Below are positions 60,337-64,000 of a stretch of 64,000 bases of DNA, piece by piece; within the stretch, counting starts at the first letter, position 1; each line of letters opens with the position of its first letter. The notes beneath the pieces are model-generated. The model saw nothing but the letters and a program-made list of their open reading frames with translations. It made no database searches and was not told the DNA's origin. A program made the translations under genes and the position numbers. The DNA is taken from positions 188,001 through 252,000 of the forward strand of contig JAJEKV010000109.1 of NCBI GenBank assembly GCA_021234155.1, written 5' to 3'. Origin of the DNA: Isoetes taiwanensis (taxonomy: Eukaryota; Streptophyta; Lycopodiopsida; Isoetales; Isoetaceae).

Positions 60337-60600
60337 ATTGAGATAGGGATTAAATTACATTATCTTGAATGGTTGAGGAATTTGAGAAATAGCAAACTAT
60401 TTTGTTAAGGCCCTTGCATGTGCCGTCCCATAACCCGTTGGGTTCCCGTGGACGTAAAAATTCATCTTATCTTATCTTATCTATTATGAAGATAAAAAAG
60501 GTGATAATATAAGCCGAAAGTTTGATATTTGTCATCGAAATAGGGATTACATTGAAATAGGGATTAAATTGAATTTGAATGGTTGAGGAATTTGTTATGA
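60337..60600. repeat. Direct repeats around LINE/SINE terminus D
   Basis: The phrase GATAGGGATTAAATT and TGAATGGTTGAGGAATTTG occurs at about 60,340-60,385 and again at about 60,542-60,595, on each side of the retroposon end at 60,412-60,484. Confidence 0.6.
60412..60484 (+). repeat. LINE/SINE 3' terminus D with TCTTA tail
   Basis: GTCCCATAACCCGTTGGGTT, CCCGTGGACGTAAAAATTCA, then TCTTA repeats. The AACCC-GTT-GGGTT part can fold into a hairpin, as in copy C. Confidence 0.65.
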
Positions 60601-61404
60601 TTAGCCTTTTGCAATACCATATTTGTTTGGGCGCTACATTTTTGGTGCAAACTATTTTGTTTGGGCATCTCTCTACTAATGCAAGCTATTTTGTTGAACT
60701 TCGTTAAGCAGTTTACATTTGAAAATATGGTGCTTATTGAGTGTTTTCTCAAGTGTCGTATTTTTCTCCATAACTAAAAAAAGGCAACCTTGATTTTCTC
60801 TAGAGGTTCTGCATCGAGTAACATCAAAATTGCCATACTAAGTTCTTTAAGTTCCCAAGTTGTTGGTCTTGTCTTGTCTGTGTTGTTGGTCTTTGATTTT
60901 GCCAAGCAAGAAAAACACTTTGCACACAATAAAAACACTTATAACAAAGATTTTCCCCATTCATAGAAATGTTTATAAACCAAGGCCTACAAAGAACTAT
61001 GCTTTTCTGTGGTATCAGTAATATAAGAAAATGTTATTGTAATCTAATGTTTAGTTTGTCTAAGGAGCTCATGACTTGGCATTCTTGAATGGAAGCTTGC
61101 CCAATTGCTTACGTGTATCCCTTTAGTCACGTATATCTTTCCCCGCAACAAGCAGATGTGTAGTTATCATTAGAAAGTGGGGACTTTTTATTATCTTGGG
61201 GCCACTGCCATGCGTGATAAAATAATGACTAGCTGAAAACTCAATACGAAATTATGATCCAATTCCCTTAAACATGTGATCAATATTTAGGGTTTGAGAG
61301 CCCTATAATTATTCTATGTCTAACACCTATCCATGTGTACTGAAGTGTGCATTCATTGGGAAGACTTCCAACACAAGCATTGAATGATTTTTGTCTCTCC
61401 GCAG
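60600..61404. other. No gene recognised
   Basis: AT-rich; the words CAAACTATTTTGTTTGGGC and CAAGCTATTTTGTT repeat loosely from 60,390 to 60,700. Confidence 0.4.
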
Positions 61405-62711
61405 GTCCATGGAAATGTGTCTGCAACATCTGTAGTTGTGACTCCAACACTGGACTGGAAGCTATATGCATTTGATGTGCTGTCAGAGTTTGATGGTTCT
61501 AATTCTGATGCAAATGGCCCAATGCTTGTGACTATATTAATGGGAAGCTAAAATGGACACTATTTCTCATGTTATATCATTATCTTTATCATTAACATTG
61601 TCATTGCCATTGTCGTTATATGTTATAACTTTTGCTAACCAACTTTCCTTCTTTCATTTTCAAGCCTCACGATTGGCTGATTGGTACTCAATATAAACCT
61701 CTAGAGCTTGTGAAGAGCGAATGGGCAACAATAAGAAAGTCACCTCCATGGGCTCTGGATTCTTGAAGTCTTGGTAAATTTTACATGTTCCATGCTCCTC
61801 TGATATTATGAAAGTATATCATTATACATCTGCAACCGTTATTGACTGGCAGCAGAAGAATGATCTTTATTTTTTGAAGCTTTTTTTGTTTTTGAACCTT
61901 GGCCTTCCATTTCGACATGTCCATTTGACCCTAATGCTTTGGCTTTTTTTAATTAAGGTGATGTAATTATTTTAGGGCCATTGCCAACCGCCCTCTTGTG
62001 AATCATTACAGGCTGTTTAATATATGAGTTATTCGCGGGAATGAAATTACTGAAATCAAAAGAACTTCAAAATACGTCATTAATTCCAAAGATATGGAAA
62101 ATGGTTGTTTTAAGGATAGTTCTTGTATGTCTTAGGGTCCATTCAACCCTATTCAATGCCCATGTCTAAGTTAAAGATTTTAACTATTTATTTAGCAATA
62201 AACCTCGCCTGCTCAGTGCTGTAGTTTGTTTGAGTTAAAAGAATTTAACGTAATGAAATGTCACTAAATCTCTTCACATTGGTTATTAGTAAGTTAGAAG
62301 GTCCGACGAAATTATGGTTGCAGTAACTTAAAGTTCCCTAGAAAGGTCAGTTACCTAGAAAGGCCAGTTAACTTACTGTTAATTTTACTTCCAGTTAAAG
62401 TTGTGTCAAATTTGCTAAACTCTAGGATTCAAGGGTTTCTACTGTTAAAAGGATTAATGGATAGCGACGGGGAATAGTGGTTGTCAAAATAAATTATGTT
62501 GAAAATGGAAATATAACCTAACCGAACTGCAAGGGGGGTGTAACATGAATAGTTTGTTGGTCAAGGTTGCCTTGTTCAAATATGACATTCGCTTTTTGTT
62601 ATTATTCTGATGCTTGCTTATTGCATCAGAGTTTGCTTTTAGATTATCAGCGACTTTTAAGTTCTACACCTTCAAGACGTTTGAATTCATCCAATCTGAT
62701 AGAAAACAGTG
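61405..62711 (+). pseudogene. SCY1-like pseudokinase (SCYL1/CTEXP type), partial, decayed
   Basis: Four exons in order: 61,405-61,527 (VHGNVSATSVVVTPTLDWKL, YAFDVLSEFDGSN), 61,665-61,773 (HDWLIGTQYKPLELVKSEWA, RKSPPWALDS), 62,012-62,091 (CLIYELFAGMKLLKSKELQN) and 62,630-62,711 (LLDYQRLLSSTPSRRLNSSN). The order and wording follow the N-terminal pseudokinase domain of plant SCY1-like proteins, which act in trafficking or tRNA export. The conserved Trp after ALDS reads TGA at 61,764. The donor after exon 3 reads AT instead of GT at 62,092. Upstream exons and the HEAT repeats are not found. It is most likely a partial duplicated copy. Confidence 0.8.
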
Positions 62712-63390
62712 GTAATATGTTTGTTATACTACTGTAACTTTACAGAAAGCTAGTAATCATGCAGGAGCTGATGTTGTGCGGTGCGCCAGCGACATCCCAT
62801 ATATCATATATGACAGTTATTGGCAACAATGAAAGGTTGGAATTGCTGGTTATTTTTCCATGCTCAGAAAAGCATAAGAAATGAGCATAGGAGCCAAATT
62901 ATGAAAATAATCGAGGACTTAATAGTTTCAATGGCAGGGATTTTCCATGTTCCCGACCATTGTATACTGGCCATGATTCTGGTGGTGAATGTAGCATCCC
63001 TTATGAGAAGTATTTCAAGATGCCAATCGAGGAAAAGACAAACCATGGTATTCGTTTGAGCAGGGATTTGTTCACTTTCTTGTCATGTCAACAGAGCACT
63101 CATGGCTTCTTGGAAGCGAGAAAAGACTGAATATGTTATGGAGACTGCTGAATTACATGAGAATCTTATAGCTATGCTTTAGTCTGCCCACGTTTGAGTT
63201 TGACATGCATGATTGTTAACTGCACCTTGAACGACTGAATATGTAAGAGAATCTACAATGTTCACCTGCAATTTCGATTCAAATACTCTATTGTCTACAA
63301 CTATGACTTAAGCCACTTCACTCTTCGGCCATGGAGGGCAACCCTCCGTGCACAGCACCTTGTTGCTCATTCTCAGCCATGCTAGTCATC
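62712..63390. other. No gene recognised
   Basis: AT-rich. Further SCY1-like exons were looked for and not seen. Confidence 0.4.
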
Positions 63391-64000
63391 AGGGGGGATA
63401 TTAGAGGATTATCCACGTGTCTGGATGACTATCCATGTTGAGTCACTTGTTGCTGAGTCTTTATAAGCCACAGTCACGCTTCATTCAGTTAGTGCAGTCT
63501 CTAGCTAGTATTCTAGACAAACTTGTATCTTCTTCATTCTTCAAGAAATACATTCTATTCAGAAGCCTACATAAATACGTTCAACTACATAAATTGTGTG
63601 CAAAGACCATGGTCTTCCCATTTGAAGAATAAAGGCCACAGAGACCACGGAAACATAATAAAGGGTTTGCCAACAAGAGCACTGTTGTTAGAGAGCTACA
63701 AATTGTTCTCACTTGATGTGCAAAAAAAAACCAGAAAGCTTGAACAAACTAAAGAGCTCTGTTCTGTAAGTTTGTAATCATTATGCTATGTAATCATAAA
63801 AGAGAAAAGATTTCAAAGTGATAACATAATCGATATAGTCAAAGATCTCTATTTGTATAAACCTTTATATAACAAAACTTAGACAATAGCTTTCCCTCAT
63901 TGGTTTGCAATGTATATGATTACTTGGACATCTTTGCAGTAAGTTCACGAACTAATTTTGCAGTGACCATAGCCGTCATTCCATCAACTGTATCTCGCTG
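63391..64000 (+). repeat. Polypurine tract and start of a probable LTR
   Basis: CAGGGGGGA (63,391-63,399) is followed by TATTAGAGGATTATCC, the same PPT-TATTAG order as the 20.9-25.7 kb copia. A TATA-like TCTTTATAAGCC sits at about 63,458, then the leader. The LTR end and the coding region are not visible in the window. Confidence 0.4.

Noticed and set aside
1-64000. CRISPR arrays, rRNA genes, bacterial operons
   Set aside because: None seen; the tandem arrays have no CRISPR spacing and the genes have introns.

Overview
This is nuclear DNA from a land plant, rich in transposons. The evidence is intron-split, plant-style genes (an ENTH/epsin-type adaptor and an SCY1-like pseudokinase fragment), Ty1/copia elements primed by initiator-Met tRNA, plant-type LINEs, a Mutator-like transposase and hAT/Mutator MITEs. 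The mix (pogo/Jerky-type and DUF7869-type transposases, LINEs ending in short tandem repeats) suggests a seed-free vascular plant such as a fern. That is inference, not a species call. Only one gene looks intact: the four-exon ENTH gene at 9,315-11,460.

Layout. 0.9-2.0 kb: 3'-truncated pogo/Jerky-type DDE transposase (-). 5.6-8.3 kb: minisatellite interrupted by a decayed LINE. 8.35-8.78 kb: palindromic MITE-like block. 9.3-11.5 kb: ENTH gene. 14.4-14.7 kb: possible DUF641 gene relic. 16.0-16.6 kb: short retroposon. 17.5-18.8 kb: LINE relic. 20.9-25.7 kb: structurally complete but coding-dead copia element (-) with LTRs, PBS, PPT and a 5-bp target duplication. 26.6-29.2 kb: LINE with poly(A). 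30.5-32.6 kb: RT/RNase H half of a copia (-). 32.6-35.2 kb: large DUF7869-type transposase exon (+). 35.2-36.55 kb: N-terminal half of a ParB-like/DNA-methylase-like gene (gene A, -). 36.55-37.35 kb: palindrome-bearing tandem repeats. 37.8-41.0 kb: Mutator-like transposase with SWIM finger (+). 41.0-41.6 kb: MITE. 43.2-45.8 kb: another copia (-). 45.8-47.9 kb: gag-protease-integrase half of a copia (+). 47.9-56.8 kb: DUF8039-like transposase exon (-), many AAATTGGGCG/CGCCCAATTT palindromes, a decayed second ParB/methylase-like gene (gene B, +) whose product begins with a histone H3 tail mimic, and a small gene C (-). 56.8-58.7 kb: C-terminal half of gene A (+). 61.4-62.7 kb: exons of an SCY1-like pseudogene. 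63.4 kb: start of a probable LTR.

Main result. Turning round one segment (about 32,586 to 47,920) repairs three broken things at once. The copia integrase half joins the copia RT half. The DUF8039-like exon joins the DUF7869 exon as one transposase. The two halves of gene A come into the same orientation and order. In that arrangement a 25-bp sequence (35,162-35,186 and 56,800-56,824; 23 of 25 identical) becomes a terminal inverted repeat. Deleting everything between, plus one copy of an AAAA target duplication, joins gene A exactly in frame. I infer an about 11.5-kb DNA transposon (here called T), with a divergent transposase and ParB/methylase-like gene B, inserted into gene A and later cut by an about 15-kb inversion.

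Gene A itself lies head to head with the Mutator-like transposase across GGCGCC-centred palindrome repeats. Gene B lies head to head with T's transposase across a different GGCGCC-containing palindrome array. Two unrelated transposase classes therefore seem to carry the same accessory module: transposase, palindrome array, ParB/methylase-like protein. Its role, perhaps self-recognition or escape from host silencing, is a hypothesis.
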